DNA of 64,000 nt, taken from contig NC_068569.1 in the NCBI RefSeq assembly GCF_025698545.1, forward strand, positions 29,936,001 through 30,000,000, read 5' to 3'. The position numbers were made by a program, and so were the translations under genes. This DNA comes from Gossypium raimondii (Eukaryota; Streptophyta; Magnoliopsida; Malvales; Malvaceae). The notes beneath the pieces were generated by a model. The model searched no databases and was not told the origin of the DNA. It worked only from the letters and a program-made list of their open reading frames with translations. Below, one piece after another: positions 12,230 to 24,137 of this stretch (positions are counted from its first letter, which is position 1; each line of letters begins with the position of its first letter).

Positions 12230-12930
12230 TGAAGTTCAAGGGTTTCAAAATTGGATTGGTAGGCAAACTATAGACCACTAGTTCATGGTTTAACTGGTTC
12301 AATCGATCCAATTGATTCAATTGAATAAATTATTAAAAATAAAAATATTTAAAAATAAATAAAATCAATTCAATTGTCAATTTGAGTGAGTCAATTGGTT
12401 TAACCAGTTCATGAGTCAACCAATTTGACCTTTTATTCCAAACTAGTATCTCGAACGATTCCCAATCCGATCGATTTGACCAGTCAATCCGATTTGGTTC
12501 TTAAAACAATAACAAAACTTCATGTGTTTAATTTAATACATTATAAATATGCTAAATTTTCATTTATATGATAATTTTCACAATTTTAATTTATAAACCC
12601 TAGACTTTTAATTAAAATCTAAGTAAGTACAAAAAAATTTATATGATTGAACTAATTAGGCCACCAGTTTGCTAGTCCAATCGGTTTAATCAGTTTGACC
12701 GATACGATCGGTTCGACCAATCTACCTGATTCTATTAAATAAATCATTAAAAAATCATAAATATAAAAATATAAAAAATATTATTTTAGTTCAACCGGTT
12801 CAACTGCATAACCAATCGGTTAGTATTGATTCCTGGGACAGCTCGTTTAATGACTTTCGTCAAACAAGTACTTTGGCTGATTCCCAATTCGATTGGCCAA
12901 ACTAATCTTGTTCAAACAATAATGTTCAAA
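12230..12930. repeat. Duplicated AT-rich repeat with 'aaccggttcaa'-type motifs
   Basis: Two related blocks, about 12270-12540 and 12655-12930, share the order GATCGGTT/AATTGGTT...ATAAATCATTAAAAA...AACCGGTTCAA...CCAATCGGTT, then a TCCCAATTCGAT-type tail. This kind of repeat is frequent in plant intergenic DNA. It is non-coding and its class is not determined. Confidence 0.5.
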
Positions 12931-13721
12931 ATCCTCCTAAATAATTAAATCTTAAAGAAAAAACATTTTTAAAACTTAAAATTAGTTGAAATCCAAATCA
13001 ATAAATTTAAATCAATTCAAAATTTTAAATTTCAAATATTTTTATTACCAAATAAAATATTTAAAAATAATGAAATCATAAATTTCGAACTTAGAAATTG
13101 ATATTTCAATTCTCAAACAATAGCTAATAGTTTGGACGGGTTTGCAGCACTCACAAAATCATTTAATACTTAGTAACACAAGAATGCACCTTAATTGCTC
13201 TTTTTTTTTTAACCATGTTTTTGGTTGTTTACAAATAATTTTGCATAAAGAAAAAAAATCATATTATAGCATAACCAATAGTATTATTCTAAATTAGAAA
13301 ATCTTATTATAAGTGCATACGTGTAAAAATTACAAATTTAGAATATAGATATATGTTTAAAATATCATTTAATAATAAATAATGAAACTTATGGTTTGAA
13401 ACTAATTAATCATAACAACACATGAAATATATATGATACTAAAATTAAAAATAAATTAAATTATGAGTAAAATGAAATTAACCACATACATACATCAGAT
13501 AAATCATAATTAATTTTAAATTAATTACACATTGAACTGGAAAAGAAAAACCGTTCATATCCTTTTTCTTTTAGTTTTCTTTTCCATTTTGATTGAAAAA
13601 AAAATTTATTCTCATCCTAGTTAGACATCTAAATTGGCATTTAAAACTCATTTAGACCGCCACGTAGAATTGCTTTTAGGGAGGTAACGGAGCTTAACGG
13701 CAGAATGAGTACTACTTCGTA
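12931..13721. repeat. CNL-cluster intergenic flank; paralogue of the Harbinger insertion site
   Basis: 13110-13500 aligns with 58789-59110 (TAATAGTTT..ACGGGTTTGCAG...CATTTAATACTTAGTAAC). In the other copy a Harbinger element is inserted at the TAA near 13128. Here the site is empty, which independently supports the element boundaries. No gene. Confidence 0.65.
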
Positions 13722-14164
13722 ACAAAACGATAACATAAGTAACTAGAATGTAACATTTCAAACATAAGTGACTAAAATGTAATATGAGGAAAACAAAAGT
13801 GACTATTTTTGTCGTTTATCGTATTATTAATTTTTATTTAAAATTTAATTTAATTAGAATTAAATTAAAATATAATTTTTTAGCAAAATTTGATTAATAA
13901 CTTATCCCTACTAATTATTTGATTGTTAAAATTCAAACTATTTATGCAAAGTTTTATTTTTATCCTAATAATTATTTTTGATGTGTGTAGTTAACGTTGA
14001 AAACCTTAATTTTCCTGTTAATTACTTTACTATGATTTCAGTCGTGAATATGTTATTTTGAATTTTACGTCATCAGTCAATCAGACTTTATAATTTAGTT
14101 GTCAAAATTCAAATTATTTATACCAAGTTTATATTTTAAAACACACATAAGTTATTACTTCTTG
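13722..14164. repeat. Duplicated spacer (matches 36453-36728), then unassigned
   Basis: 13722-14052 (ACAAAACGATAACATAAGT onward) aligns to about 36453-36728. In the second copy this follows the copia LTR directly. Here 9.56 kb of other DNA intervenes. 14053-14164 shows nothing recognisable. Confidence 0.65.
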
Positions 14165-14957
14165 ATCATAGGTCAGATTGATGTAAAATTTTAAGTTCGA
14201 GCTCGGCTCAGAAAATGAGTTTAAAATTTTACTCAAGCCCAACCTAAATTAATAATGCTAAAATTGAGCTCGACCGGGTCTTCCCATATTGATTTTTTTT
14301 AGATTTTTTATATAAAAACAAATTTTAAAAATATAATATATCAAATGTAAACACCCTATACCTGACCTAGACATTACGGTCAAATCATGGAGATTACATC
14401 TAACGAATGGAAAATTCAATTGAACAACTCTTTTTTGAAAACACAATGATTCTCCTAAATCGTAGCTTAATTGTGTTACTAACATCAAAAGCAATTTACA
14501 TGAAAACATTTGCGTGCTAACAAAAAAAAAACATTTTGAGAGAATTTCAGTTAATCTTACAGTGAAAAACCTTATAGTTTTTTATATATAAAATCGTGGT
14601 TCATTTTTAATTATCATAGGTTAAGCGTTTTTAATGACTAAAGCCTTTGCTTAGTAAATATCAAAATAGTCCTAACTAAACAAAAATAAAAATGTTCAAA
14701 ACGAAATAAAAACCCAAAACAGTCAAAAAAATGTCCATAATAACAAATAAAAAGTCCAAAGTGTTTAAACTAAAATGTGTAATTCGAGCTCCAGAGTCGC
14801 CATCTAATCCTAAGTCGAAAGATCACCTGAAACAAAGAAAAACATAGGCGTGGGCTTTAAGCCCAATGTGTGATTTGGCCCATAATTTCAATAATTTCAA
14901 TACAAGCAATCATCAATTTGTTTCATAGCATATCAGGCTTCATAACTAGACATATTT

Positions 14958-15007
14958 TATCATATCATATCATATCATATCATATCATATCATATCATAT
15001 CATATCA
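14958..15007. repeat. (ATATC)n microsatellite
   Basis: About ten perfect copies of a 5-bp unit. It creates a repetitive SYHII-type ORF that is not a gene. Confidence 0.9.
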
Positions 15008-15190
15008 TGTCCTACTCCCATCCGCTACATATTGTCTCCGTCCAGCCAATCATACCATATAAGACTACTAGAGTCCATCTATTTAGTCACTTCAATAGGT
15101 AGCAATGTGCCACTTATATAATTGCAGTTGAGCTGCTATACATAAATTTGTGGTCTAGCCGCCACAATTATAGTATAAACTATCATATAA

Positions 15191-17770
15191 TGTAACACCC
15201 CAAACTCGGCCTAGACGTTATGGTCAAATCTGGCGTGTCACATTGAAGTGTCTTTCGAAAAGTAGACTTGTTGGTAACAATTCGTTTCTAAGTTTAAAAC
15301 CCCTTTATTAGTGTTTAACAAAACATCTAGTCAAACGTTTACCTTGTTATCTACTTTAGTTATAATGGGTTGATTTTAAATCGCGGCAACTTTTGAAAAC
15401 TCTGATCATTTAAATTTAGTATCTTTGAAAATAGTAATTATTTTGAAAATTCGTCTTCTCTTAACCTAGTAGTTTAAGGTAAATAAGCAAAAGCCCAATT
15501 AGAAATTCAAACAAACTTAAAGGCCTTATTACAAAAACCAACCCAACATATAATTTAAATTTAAAATAAAAGCAACTGTAAACAGCAGCAGTTGTGTGGC
15601 CACCTCCGAGTCCCTCGCAGCACTGAATCGCCTATAGCTGAGGATTACCTGCACAGTTAAAAGGAGAGAGTGAGTTTACAAAACTCAGTGTGTAATCCTC
15701 TACCAAACAGTCAGTATACAACATGCAGTAACAAACTGAGCTTGAGCCCTATTCAGTAACAGTACAGTGAGGGCCTTAGCCAAATACAGTAACAGTGTGG
15801 GCCTTAGCCCAATACTGTATCAGTACAATGTAATAATACAAATCATCCCAATCCAGTCAACATACCACTCCGTACCACCAACACACCATGTGGGGATAAA
15901 ATTGACCCACCCAGCCAACACACCAATATCGCAAAGAAATTGCGAGTAGCATCGCAAAGAAAGTCGCTAGTAATGATATTGAAGCAAAGTCGCGATATGA
16001 TAAGATCGCAAAGAAAGTTGCCGATAAAGATACTCCCTCCATTGCAGTATCCCAACCCCATGCAATATGTCATGTCATAAATCATACGTGTATGCAAAAT
16101 ATCGTATTCAATCATAGTCATACATATCATATAGCAAATCGGTCATACATACATAAGGCCATAACAGTCATTTTGACTCTTAGGGGTATAACAGTCATTT
16201 TACCCTATGGGGGTATTTCGATCATTGTACCCTATGGGGGTATTTCAGACATTTTACCCTATGGGGTATTTTAGTCATTTTACCCTATAGGGGTATTTCG
16301 ATCATTTACCCAGAAATGGCAAGTTGGGCTTAACACTCGAGCGATCGCACGCCTGTGTGGTCTCAAACGTCGTATTTATGGCTTTTTGGTTTCTGCCGTT
16401 CTACAGTTACAGTAGGGTGTTTACACACATATTTATGAGAAGAGCGCAAATCTCCACGTACACCAACCTATATTCAAACATAACCTAAGTCAGTCCTTTA
16501 AACACTAGGGTAAAACACCCTCTTATTAACAATTAATCCAAAACACCATCCTTACCTTGCTTGAAAGAGGGCGACTTTACTCCTCCAAGACCGCCAACCA
16601 AAAGTGGTCACACACTTATCGATTATCTGCACCACAGACAGTGATCTTAATAACTAAGTTAGGCTATATAAGTGGCCAAGAAGGGTATTCGGTTTTAAGA
16701 AAAAGAATAGAAGAGAATTGATTTAAACAAAAAGTGACAAGTATCAATACTTTACCGATAATCAAAAACACTTACAGCACTGGGACAGCAAAAGCAACGA
16801 GGAGAAGATCGGCGCAGAGAGTGATAGAACAGAAGGGTGATATTCGACTGAACCACACTCAATAAAAGAAGATAGCTCATGGTCAAAAGGAAAATAATGG
16901 AAGGTAGAAATCAAAAACAGAAAGAGAAAAATATTCGGTTAAAGAAGAAAAGAAAAAGAGAAAGGAGATTCGACCAACAGAGAAGAGAAGAGGGGAAAAG
17001 AGAATGAAAGATTCGGCAACAAGAGGAGAGGGAAAGAGAGAAGAGCATTCGGCAAGCAGAGAATATGAGAAGGAAAAAGTAGAAAAGGAAAGCGAACAAA
17101 CCCGAAAGGTATTTTAAAACTTGGCAAAATTCAGTACCAATAACTAATAGATGAAACACGAAACTGACCGAAACCAAAATAGACAGAAGAAAAACAACCT
17201 CAAACATCGATTACCTCAATGGCTAATGACCAAATTCGGCACAAGCATACCCCTAGCCGAATTCTCAAGCTAGAGTTTCCCCAAACGGCACAACTCTCCT
17301 CTCAAATAACTCCTTGATTTTCTCCTCGTATCTATCCCCTTATCCCTCATTGAATCACTCCACTGATTTCTCCTCAACTCCTCCAACAAGCCATTCAAAT
17401 TCCATTCAAACTCCCTTTAGCTGTGTTTCAGTCCAACTCCGCTACCTACACAGCTCAAGCAGCAAAATAAACACTCCATTGCATAACTCAGGACTTGAAC
17501 CTCAGACCTCACAGTCACACAACACGCCACATTGCCACCAGACTACAAGCTCTTTTTGTGTCATAAAACAAACACTAATATTTATAAGGACTAAATGCCA
17601 ATGTCCAGATTCATTTAAGAGTAAAACTAAAAATTCTGCAAAAACCAAGACTTGAACCCAAGCTTCTCAAACACTCCCATACACACCCAAATCACTTAGC
17701 CATTAAAGCAAACAAGCAATTTGCGTCAAATTATGCAAAAATCAAAGACTTAGATTTTTGGGGCGTTACA
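15191..17770. mobile_element. Solo LTR nested in the outer LTR (TSD TATAA)
   Basis: Starts TGTAACACCCCAAACTCGG and ends TTTTTGGGGCGTTACA. Perfect 5-bp duplication TATAA at 15186-15190 and 17771-17775. 2580 bp without pol coding. The first 40 bp resemble the outer LTR (CGGCCTAGACGTTATGGTCAAATC), so both belong to related families. Inside are a short tandem array of ATCGCAAAGAAAGT-like units (about 15925-16020) and the 16165-16310 minisatellite. Confidence 0.85.
16165..16310. repeat. Minisatellite inside the solo LTR
   Basis: About five degenerate copies of a unit of roughly 30 bp with the core CATTTTACCCTATGGGGGTA, each followed by TTTCGAT or a variant. It lies within the 15191-17770 LTR. Confidence 0.8.
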
Positions 17771-17964
17771 TATAACACTTCTTCCATTATATCATAACCC
17801 ACCTCGAAACACAAACAAATCATAATCGTATAACATACTTAAATATATATATATATATCATAACTCAATGGCATGCATACTTACATATTGTCATACAAAT
17901 CCTTACATAGCACATGGTTAAATGGAACATTTCCTACTTAACATACCTCCTAAACTTATCTGTA

Positions 17965-19028
17965 TACTTTTACGTACTGATATTTAGGCTTTTCTGGCCC
18001 CATACGATGCCTACGGACCCAGATTTTGAGTCCCTCAAACTACCCCTAATTGGGCCCTAAAATTGGGCAAAAAGGCCTACGCAACCCAAAAAGCTAGCTC
18101 GTGTGGTCTATACGGCCTACCACACGATCTGCAAAGTTTTACACGGACGTGTGCTCCACACAACCAAGCCACATAGGCTGTAAGATTTCATATGGCCATG
18201 TGGTGCACAAGATTTACCACACGGCCTAGCCTATGATTATGTGGCACTAGCCAATTTCGATGAACAGCCCCTATTTTACGAATTTAACGAGTTTCAATTC
18301 AATTTTTTGGTTATTTTCACACACCTGATTACGTAGTCAACTAACTTCAATAACGGGAACTCACAAACCTACAATTACGCAACAGTCGTACCAACAATAT
18401 GTCAAAAAACATCACCTTAATACAACAAAATTATAGCCCTTAAAATGACATTTGAGTCCTTACCACTTGGAAAATAGCGACTAAAATAGAACTTAATCCA
18501 TTGAAGGGATTGGATTATCGGTTCCTTTGCCTAATCAACACAAGAACATTTATCACCTTAAGCAAAAAAAAAATTGAATCAAAATAACAGAAAAAAAAGG
18601 TACAAGAGGGAGAGGGAACAAACGGTTCTAGGAAAAGAGGAATATAAGGATTTGATAGACTTAAAATAAAATAAAATAAAATAAAAATAGCAAGTTTTAA
18701 TTAATCCAAACCCCACACTTCAGATTTAATAGAGTTTAACTAAACTTTAACACCTACGAGAAGCCCAAGCAAAAAGTAAAATGTAATCAAACACTTAACC
18801 ATTAAACCACTAAACCCATCATTATTATAACCCAACAAAGAAATTGATTTAAGCCCTAAGGTTCAAACTTAACTTAAAGTAAAAATAATAATAATAGAAA
18901 ATCTCAAAACTAGATAATTGAACTCAGGACCTAAAACAAACTTTTAAGACAGTTAACCAACGCTCCAAATCAAATTACTTAACCAACCTACACATTCAAA
19001 AACCCAAAATTTGGGGCATTACATCAAA
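17965..19028. repeat. Tandem LTR 3' segment, unit 1
   Basis: About 1.06 kb, aligned colinearly with 19029-20086: TGATATTTAGGCTTTTCTGG, the CACGGACGTGTGC palindrome region, GAGGGAACAAACGG, and the same TTTGGGGCATTACATCAAA end. The two units differ by scattered substitutions and short indels. Confidence 0.8.
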
Positions 19029-20086
19029 TGTACATATATTTAATTACGTAATGATATTTAAGCTTTTCTGGCCCTATACGATACCTACGGACCTAGATTT
19101 CAAGTCCCTCAAATTGCCTAAAATTGGGCAAAAAGGTCCATGCAGCCCAAAAAGCTAACTCATAAGGTCCATACGGCCTACCACATGGTCTGGAAGATTT
19201 TACACGGACGTGTGCTCCACGCCAAGCCACATGGGCTGCAAGGTTTCACACGGCCATGTGGTGCACATGGTTTACCACACGGCCTGACATATGATCATGT
19301 GGCGCTAGCCAATTTCGAGGAACAGCCTCTATTTTGCAAATTTAACGAGTTTCGATTCAATTTTTTGGTTGTTTTCACACACCTGATTACGTAGTCAACT
19401 AACTTCAATAACGGGAACTCACAAACCTACAATTACGCAACAATCATACCAACAATATGTCAAAAAACATCACCTTAATACAACAAAATTATAGCCCCCA
19501 AAATGACATTTGAGTCCTTACCACTTGGAAAATAGCGACTAAAATAAAACCTAATCCATTGAAGGGATTGGATTATCGGTTCCTTTGCCTAATCAACACA
19601 AGAACATTTATCACCTTAAGCAAAGAACAATTGAATCAAAATAACAGAAAAAAAAAGGTGCAAGAGGGAGAGGGAACAAACGGTTCTAGGAAAATAGGAA
19701 TAGAAGGATTTGATAGACCTAAATTAAAAAAAATAAAATAAAAATAACAAGTCTTAATTAATCCAAACCCCACACTTCAGATTTAATAGAGTTTAACTAA
19801 ACTTTAACACCCACGAGAAGCCCAAGCAAAAAGTAAAATGTAATCAAACACTTAACCATTAAACCACTAAACTCATCATTATTATAACCAAACAAAGAAA
19901 TTGATTTAAGCCCTAAGGTTCAAACTTAACTTAAAGTAAAATAATAATAATAATAGGAAACCTCAAAACTAGATAATTGAACTCAGAACCTAAAACAAAC
20001 TTTTAAGACATTTAATCAACATACCAAATCAAATTACTTAACCAACCTACACATTCAAAACCCAAAATTTGGGGCATTACATCAAA
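19029..20086. repeat. Tandem LTR 3' segment, unit 2
   Basis: Second copy of the unit above, also ending in GGGGCATTACA plus TCAAA. Because the TSD is duplicated with it, the tandem duplication arose after the LTR had inserted. Confidence 0.8.
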
Positions 20087-20345
20087 AGTACTAAAATATT
20101 AAAATAAATGTTTCCCAACAAATTGAGAATACATTGAAAAAGTCTTTATACTTAAATAACATTAAAAATAACATTGAGATAGTTGCAACTTAGCAAGTAA
20201 GTTCCTCCAAAATAGTAGCAAAATTAACAATAAAACAAAATTATACAACATTCAAATAATAACAACAAAATAGTAGTAATAAAATAGTAAAATGACAACA
20301 AAACAACAATGAAATGGCAACAAAACAATATATTTGGTCAGTCAG

Positions 20346-21640
20346 ACTTAGATCAAAATTTATTAAATATATAATTTTTATTATATGATATAATTAGTGA
20401 CTCAATAGTTACTTATGAAAACGCCCAATTGAATCTAATTCACAACCTCTTCCAATTTTTCATTCCCAGAAAATTGAATTTTGTTTCTAAATTCCCCTCA
20501 AAATCATAATGATAGATTTTTTTCATAATAACTTTTTTTTAGCTCCTCTTCAAATTACTTAAAAATGGATGGAAAAATTAATGTTGGTTAATTTTGTTCA
20601 TATAGTACCTACGTATATATCACGTAAGCAATTAATTAATATTTTAAGTTAAAATATTAAAATATGTTTTTATGTTTTATAATTTTAATACTTTTTATTT
20701 TTTAATATATAATAAAATAATTAATTGCTAACGTGGCATTCATGTGGCAATCTACGTGTATGTCATGTCAAGAAAGTTAATAAAATGTTTTTTTCATCTA
20801 TTTTAGTGTGATTTGATAAACAATACAAATTTATTAACTAAAAATATGAAAATCAAAATGAAAATGAAAATAATTTTTGTTTAGGTTATTGAATCAAATA
20901 AATAAATTATATATATAGACATATATACACACACATTTGCATATAGTACTATGTGTTATTTAGCTGTTAGTGGAACATGTCTCAAAATTAGTAGTGGGCA
21001 GTTTATGGTTTACAGATAAACATGCAACATCTATGTTTCTACATTGCTACAAAATAACACGATAATGAAACCAAAATTAACGTTGTACACAAATGACGAA
21101 ATAATATGGAAAAGTAACTGTGACTTGATGAAATAATAACAACATAATAATACACAAACATTTTGAAATTTATACCTACAAGCTCTCTATTAAAAGTTTA
21201 ATTGTATTTTATTTTTATTTAAAATGAGTAAATTAATCTCCATACGTTAAATTAAAGAGTAACATGATTATTCTATTAAAATTTTATCTATTTCTATTAT
21301 TAAAAACTAGTCTCAAGACGTCAAGATGAGAAATATATGACATGCCAAATGTCACAATTTGATTATTTTGTCAACTATGTCAATTTTAACAGTACAAATG
21401 GATAATTTTTTAATAAACATTATCAATTTACTCTTTAATCGACATATAAGGACTACTTTACCCTTTTATTTTTAAGTAGAGAGGACAAAATACAATTTGA
21501 CTCTTAATACGAAATCTTCATAGTACTTTTACTCTATAAATTATATATTAACGTGTAAATATTTCATATAAATATGAAAATAGGATACACATACATGAAT
21601 TGTTAGATCTAATAATAAAAGCAAGTAGTTTAAAAGGTAT
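20346..21640. repeat. CNL-cluster flank without its gene
   Basis: Non-coding. Aligns block by block to 41880-43050 (for example CAAATTTATTAAATATATAAT, ACATGTCTCAAAA, GATAAACATGCAACATCTA, AATAATATGGAAAAGTAACT), which lies upstream of CNL gene B. Part of it also resembles 1-300 and 32316-32600. No resistance-gene coding sequence remains next to it. Confidence 0.65.
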
Positions 21641-22062
21641 TTATTTTCCTTTCCATTTTAAGTAATTTTTGTGTTTCCAAATGATTGATGCATATCTACT
21701 AATAATAATCTATGATTAACATGTTAAGGTATATCTAAGATACGAGTGTCATATATAAATACCTGAAAAAGAAAAAGAAAGTAAGCTGGGATCATTCACC
21801 AATTTTCTTTTATGTAAGTGAACAGAACAAACAGAGCAGTAGTACATGTCCGTCAGCCATTTCCTAGTGCATGAATCCGGAGATGATAATCTAGAATCAC
21901 ATAAATATAAAGAATTCACTTCTTTTTCTGCAATTTATTTATACATTTGGAAATCCAATTTCATCTTCTCAAATGATAACTTAAAAATGGTAAAGAGTCA
22001 ATAGGGTTAGTTGCGCAAACAAATGTACTCGCATGGGAATCAAGTTCCACAATTACAATGAA
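21641..22062. other. Intergenic stretch
   Basis: No gene or repeat that I can name. Confidence 0.4.
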
Positions 22063-22190
22063 AGACCTTCCCGTTGAAAGCAATTTCAAAAGAAACCATC
22101 CTTAGAATTCAATGAATCATCAATATCATAGTAAGGAAACATTATTGTTGCATGAACTCAAGATTACCGGAGCCACTGATTTCATATTGC
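22063..22190. repeat. Unidentified block shared with 62866-62995
   Basis: Begins GAATCAAGTTCCACAATTAC and includes AAGGAAACATT.TT.TTGCATGAACT. The same block occurs at 62866-62995. It directly precedes plastid-derived DNA here but does not read as any plastid gene that I recognise. Confidence 0.6.
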
Positions 22191-22342
22191 AAAATCCACA
22201 GACTTCAAATCCTTATTCTTTCTATTCCTGTCTCTGAGGTATCTATTCTTTTCTTATTATAATACATTGTTTTGACTATATCACACTATGTATCATTTAA
22301 TAATTGAATAGATCCCTATCTTTGATTTAAATCGAATTTGTA

Positions 22343-22643
22343 ATGGAGGAATTTCAAATATATTTAGAACTAGATAGATCCCGCTGACACGATTTCCTAT
22401 GCCTACTTATTTGTCGGGAGTATATTTATGCACTTGCTCATGAGCTTAGTTTAAAAAAATCGATGATTTTTTTTTAAATCAGGGTTATGGTAATAAATTC
22501 AGTTCACTAATTGTGAAACATTTAATTCTTCAAATAGATCAACAAAATCATTTGATTAGTTCTGCTAATGATTCCAACCAAAATCTGATTTTTGGGCACA
22601 ACAATTATTTGTATTCTCAAATGATAGCTGTAGGATTTGTAGT
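22343..22643 (+). pseudogene. matK: matK 5' fragment (plastid-derived)
   Basis: matK encodes the plastid group-II intron maturase. The fragment starts at the usual ATG (MEEFQIYLELDRS), continues with HDF...YIYALAH, then LIVKHLI and [12 protein letters not shown], and ends at LYSQMI..GF. This is roughly the first 100 of about 500 residues. An in-frame TGA replaces a residue after DRSR, and indels disturb the frame near 22455. About 150 bp upstream resembles the trnK intron (TATCACACTATGTATCATTTAATAA). The reverse-transcriptase-like and maturase X domains are absent. Non-functional. Confidence 0.85.
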
Positions 22644-22644
22644 C

Positions 22645-23704
22645 CCACTTATGGGGTCAAATCCATACATTTTGAGAAGAAATATTTGAATATAAATCTC
22701 ATCGATCTCATAAGTATCATACCAAATCCTATCAATCGAATTATTTTTTTTGAGAAATACGAGACATCTACGTCATACAAGTAAAGAGATCTATTCATTG
22801 ATAAGAAAAATAAAAAACGTGAGCGGTGATTGGATTGGTGAGAAAATAGAATCATGGGTTGCGAATAATGATTCAATTGATGATAAAGAAAGAGAATTCT
22901 TGGTTGAGTTCTCCACCTTAACGAAAGAAAAAAAGATTGATCAAATTCTATTGAGTCTGACTCATAGTGATCATTTATCAAAGAATGACTCTGGTTATCA
23001 AAAGATTGAACAACCGAGACCAATTTACTTATGATACTTAGTTGACATTCATAAAAAGTATCTAATGAATTATGAGTTCAATACATCACGTTTAGCAGAA
23101 AGGCGGATATTCCTTGCTCATTATTAGGCAATCACTTATTTACAAACTTTATGTGGGGCTAATTGTTTTCATTTACTGTCTTGTGGAAAACCCTTTTCGC
23201 TTCGCTTAGCCCTATCTCCCTCTAGGGGTATTTTAGTGATAGGTTCTATAGGAACCAGACGATCCTATTTGGTCAAATACCTAATGACAAACTCCTATGT
23301 TCCTTTCAATACAACATTTCTTAACAAGTTCCTAGATAACAAGCTTAAAGGTTTTCTTATTGATGATATCGATATTGATGCTAGTGACATTATTGATCGT
23401 GACCTTGATACGGAGCTGGAGCTTCTAACTATAATGAATACGTTAACTATGGATATGATGTTGGAAATAGACTGATTTTATATCACCCTTCAATTCAAAT
23501 AACTAAAAGCAATGTCTCCTTGCATAATATGGATTCCAAACATTCATGATCTAGATGTGAATGAGGCGAATTACTTATCCCTCGATTTATTAGTGAACTA
23601 TCTCTCCAAAGATTGTGAAAGATGTTCCACTAGAAATATTCTTGTTATTACTTCAACTCATATTCCCCAAAAAGTGGATCCTACTCTAATAGCCCCGAAT
23701 AAAT
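22645..23704 (+). pseudogene. ycf2: ycf2 internal fragment (plastid-derived)
   Basis: Ycf2 is a very large plastid protein with an AAA-ATPase-like region, part of the inner-envelope import motor complex. The fragment covers the part around that region: [76 protein letters not shown], then the P-loop region [20 protein letters not shown] and [20 protein letters not shown], ending at TLIAPNKL. The Walker-A-like GTGRSY of plastid copies reads GTRRSY. Stops follow IYL, LAHY and EID, and the IDDS repeat is shortened. It is about 350 of more than 2,000 residues. Non-functional nuclear copy. Confidence 0.9.
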
Positions 23705-24137
23705 TAAGGCAAAGAGAGACGATTTCGCGAGACTTAGCTTGGCAAACAAGTTGATTATTCGAGATGTTCTGTCATTGTTATTGGCCCTTCACTTTTATTA
23801 CATCGCTGTGGATTGCCTCACGAAATAGAAATAGAGCTTTTCCAGACATTTGTAATTCGCGGTCTAATTAGACAACATCTTGCTCCGAACATAAGAGTTG
23901 CTAAGAGTAAAATTTGGGAAAAAAGATCGATTGTATGGGAAATACTGCAAGAAGTTATGTGGAGACATCATGTATTGCTGAATAGAGTGCTTACTTTGCA
24001 TAGATTAGGTATACAAGCATTCCAACCTATTTTAGTGGAAGGATGCGCTATTTGTTTACACCCATTAGTTTGTAAGGGATTTAATGCAGACTTTGCTGGG
24101 GATCAAAATGACATTTCATATACCTTTATCTTTAGAG
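23705..24137 (+). pseudogene. rpoC1: rpoC1 fragment (plastid-derived)
   Basis: rpoC1 encodes the beta' subunit of plastid RNA polymerase. The translated piece reads [12 protein letters not shown]...[23 protein letters not shown], then [42 protein letters not shown] and [15 protein letters not shown] interrupts FRET-LGK and there is a frame change in the first 100 bp. The catalytic loop is NADFAGD where the family has NADFDGD, so one metal-binding Asp is lost. Similarity ends at CTTTATCTTTAGAGG (24137), after which the ORF runs on into unrelated DNA. Confidence 0.9.

Larger units (their letters stand above)
14346..20081. mobile_element. Outer LTR with nested insertion and duplicated 3' half (TSD TCAAA)
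   Basis: Starts TGTAAACACCCTATACC at 14346 and ends ...TTTGGGGCATTACA, a sequence that occurs twice, ending at 19023 and at 20081. The 5-bp flank TCAAA occurs at 14341-14345, 19024-19028 and 20082-20086. So one LTR inserted with a TCAAA duplication, and its 3' third plus the right-hand TSD was later duplicated in tandem. Another solo LTR (15191-17770) is inserted inside it. The split host repeat (14165-14345 and 20087-20345) reads continuously when the insert is removed. An (ATATC)n microsatellite lies at about 14958-15007. No coding sequence. Confidence 0.75.
22195..24137 (+). other. Nuclear plastid DNA insertion (NUPT), mosaic of three pieces
   Basis: Plastid-type coding sequence in three successive pieces, all in the same orientation: trnK intron plus 5' matK (22195-22643), internal ycf2 (22645-23704) and rpoC1 (23705-24137). 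In land-plant plastomes these genes are far apart: matK in the large single copy near its end, ycf2 in the inverted repeat, rpoC1 elsewhere in the large single copy. Premature stops and indels in each piece show a nuclear, non-functional copy. Confidence 0.9.

Noticed and set aside
14870-15121. ORF with SYHII repeats
   Set aside because: Product of an (ATATC)n microsatellite inside an LTR.
16911-17207. 98-codon Phe/Leu/Ser-rich ORF on the minus strand
   Set aside because: Comes from an A/G-rich tract within the 15191-17770 solo LTR. No family resemblance.
22750-23034. Functional ycf2-like nuclear gene
   Set aside because: The ORF is only a stretch between stops of a plastid-derived fragment, with no start, promoter or transit peptide.
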